Assembly (NCBI RefSeq): GCF_029962835.1
Contig: NC_080583.1
Span: forward strand, 49,765,658-49,829,657
Length of the DNA stretch: 64,000 nt
Reading direction: 5' to 3'
DNA from: Magnolia sinica
Taxonomy: Eukaryota > Streptophyta > Magnoliopsida > Magnoliales > Magnoliaceae
A program made the translations under genes and the position numbers. This document shows, piece after piece, positions 61,946 to 64,000 of this stretch (the stretch's first letter is position 1; each line of letters opens with the position of its first letter). The notes beneath the pieces were generated by a model. The model was not told the origin of the DNA. It saw only the letters and a list, made by a program, of their open reading frames with translations, and made no database searches.

Positions 61946-63418
61946 TCAATATAAATTACACATACCGAGGTCAAGCTTTAATTTATTGAATCTGCTTTTG
62001 TCGAGCAGTTTAGTGAAAATGTCAGCAAGTTGAGTCTCAGTTGGAATGTATTCCACAGATATTATTTTCTCTTCCACTAATTCACGAATGTAATGATACC
62101 TAATGTCAATGTGCTTGGTACGTGAATGCTGGATTGAATTTTTAGAAATATTTATTGCACTAGAATTATCGCAATATAAAACCATCGAGTCCTGTGCAAT
62201 TCCATAATCGCTTAACATACATTTCATCTAGACAAGTTGAGTACATGCATTTTCTGCTGCGATGTATTCAACCTCAGCAGCGGAAAGAGATATAGAACTT
62301 TGCTTCTTGCTAAACCAAGAAACCGAGCAATTTTCAATATAAAAACAACCACAACTGGTTGATTTTGTCATCTATATTGCCAGCTTAATCAGCATCTAAG
62401 TACCCAGCCAACTGAACATTAGTATCATATGGATACCATAGACCCAAATTAGCAGAACTTGCAACGTAGCACATAATTCGCTTAATAGCAGTTAAATGAG
62501 ATTCTTTAGGATTAGACTGATATCTAGCGCAAATACCAATACTAAAAGCAATATCAGGTCTACTAGCAGTTAAATAAAGTAAATTACCAATCATGCTACA
62601 ATATAATTTAGGATCTACATCTTTACCTGTAGAGTCTTTTGAGAGTCTTAAAGTTGTACTCATGGGAGTATCAAAATTCTTACCATTCTTAAATCCAAAC
62701 ATTTTAATCAAGTTCAAAGCATACTTGGTTTGAGAAATAAAAATTCCATCAGGTTGTTGTTTTACTTGCAACCCTAGGAAATAATTTAATTCCTCAACCA
62801 TGCTCATCTTGAACTTAGATTTCATTAAATCTGCAAACTTAATAGTCATATTAGTACAAGTTGATCCATAAATAATATCATCAACATAGATCTGAACCAT
62901 TAAAATATCATTGTTGCGTTTCTTAACAAAAAGTGTCTTATTGACACTACCCATTTGAAAATTATGACTAAGTAAAAACTTAGTCAATTTCTCATACCAT
63001 GCCCTAGGAGCTTGTTTTAGACCATAAAGAGCTTTTTTAACATGGTATCCATGATCAGTTAACTTTGGGTCTTCAAACCTTGTAGGTTGTTCAACATATA
63101 CCTCTTCATGAAAATTGTCATTCAAAAAGGCACTCTTTACATCCATTTGATAAATCTTAAATTTTCTATAGCATATTATGGATATAAAATGTCTGATTGA
63201 TTCAAGGTGAGCAACTGGGGAAAGGTTTCATCGTAATCGATGCCTTCAATTTGAGTGTACCCTTGTACAACCAGTCTTGCCTTATTTCGAATTATATTTC
63301 CAAGTTCATCAGACTTATTTTTAAAAATCCACTTTGTTCCGATAATGTGTTTATCTTTAGGTCTAAGAACGAGATGCCAGACATCATTACGAACAAATTG
63401 ATTAAGTTCTTCCTGCAT
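61946..63418 (-). mobile_element. Copia reverse transcriptase and RNase H
   Basis: Copia reverse transcriptase motifs are seen in order: WIFKNKSDELGNIIRNKARL, MDVKSAFLN, ALYGLKQAPRAWYEKL, YVDDI, LTASRPDIAFSIG. The RNase H end carries DNSSAINISKN and the ADIFTKLLD tail. Fossil with few breaks. Confidence 0.88.
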
Positions 63419-64000
63419 GGCAACTATTTAGTTTTTGTCAGAAAGAGCTTTTACATTAGCCGGTTCAATTTGGGATGTAAAGCATACATAATTACATGTC
63501 TTCTAATTGTCTACGAGTACGAACACCAGTGGGTTTCCAAGAATCTGAGTAGTTGGATGATCTTTAATAGTCCTTAATTCAAAATTAACTTGATTTGATG
63601 AATTATCTAGTTTTTTAATTAAAAAACTTCATCATTATCTAGACTAGGGGCAGGTGTATTCAATTGATCATCAATGACCACATTAATGGACTCTTGAATC
63701 ACACTGGTCCTGTTGTTCAGTACACGATATGTATGACTGTTTAAAGAGTATCCTAAAAAGATCCCTTCATCACTCTTAGCGTCAAACTTTCCCAAATTTT
63801 CATGGTCATGTAAAATATAGCACTTGCTGCCAAAAACTTGAAAGTATTGGACAATAGGCTTCTTATCAAACCAAAGTTCGAAGCCATTTTATTATTAGAT
63901 TTACAAGTATAAACCCGGTTAATAATATAGTAGGCGGTATTCATTGCTTCAGCCCAAAGATTTCTAGGGAGCTTCATACTATTTAACATTACATTTCCCA

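Larger units (their letters stand above)
58078..64000 (-). mobile_element. Ty1/copia element, Sirevirus-like, broken, continues past the window
   Basis: On the minus strand, right to left: end of integrase (63989-63753), reverse transcriptase (about 63418-62385, including VQIYVDDIIYGST and MDVKSAFLN), and RNase H (62227-61946, HIDIRYHYIRELVEE, ADIFTKLLD). An extra frame region follows (about 61516-60650), then a polypurine tract and the 3' LTR (59922-58078). The extra frame downstream of RNase H is characteristic of Sireviruses, sometimes called env-like. The element interrupts the gag side of the chromovirus, so it is younger. A few breaks are visible. Confidence 0.82.

Overview
This window is nuclear DNA of a flowering plant. 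The evidence is plant LTR retrotransposons (Ty3/gypsy chromovirus and Ty1/copia Sirevirus types), an L1-type LINE, hAT- and CACTA-like DNA elements, GT-AG introns, and remnants of plant gene families (F-box/DUF295, plant LRR, CRINKLY4-type repeats, RABA GTPase, PPR). Short repeats rich in GTGGGCCCCAC and 'atccacaccgtccat'-like words occur throughout. I associate these with magnoliid-type woody plants, but that is a guess. I find no gene that looks intact and functional, no rRNA or tRNA gene, and no CRISPR.

Region 1 (1-6.35 kb) is a DUF1985 + coiled-coil + Ulp1 (C48 SUMO-type protease) pseudogene between arrays of a 21-bp minisatellite. The outer left array is inverted relative to the right array, and a 24-bp-arm hairpin sits where the right array starts. 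The layout resembles a foldback-type DNA transposon carrying a Ulp1-like gene.

Region 2 (6.35-27 kb) is a graveyard of gene fragments. An F-box/DUF295 gene is split into a 5' part (8.0-8.66 kb) and a 3' part (20.72-21.57 kb). The roughly 12-kb insert between them is bounded by identical 105-bp direct repeats, next to an identical 130-bp tandem duplication. The insert carries exon pieces of unrelated genes on both strands: an SNF2 helicase (CHR27/28-like), an LRR protein, a CRINKLY4-like RCC1 repeat, an S1-like piece and several unrecognised exons. It also holds a hAT MITE, a LINE 3' end and CACTA-like subterminal repeats near its right end. To the right lie a broken RABA (Rab11) fragment and a PPR fragment.

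Region 3 (27-64 kb) is nested LTR retrotransposons, all broken. A minus-strand Tekay/Del-like chromovirus (32.28 kb to about 58.08 kb) is the host of the nest. A solo LTR (35.76-38.84 kb) sits in its integrase region. A plus-strand element with about 4.7-kb LTRs and only about 0.4 kb of internal DNA (40.51-56.03 kb) sits in its pol region. That element's 3' LTR was hit by a minus-strand relative (48.26-53.88 kb). A minus-strand Sirevirus-like copia element (58.08 kb to the window end) interrupts the gag side. Two further giant-LTR fragments lie in opposite orientation at 27.06-29.27 and 29.80-32.28 kb. Relative order is therefore: chromovirus oldest, then giant-LTR element, then its relative. 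The solo LTR and the copia element are each younger than the chromovirus.
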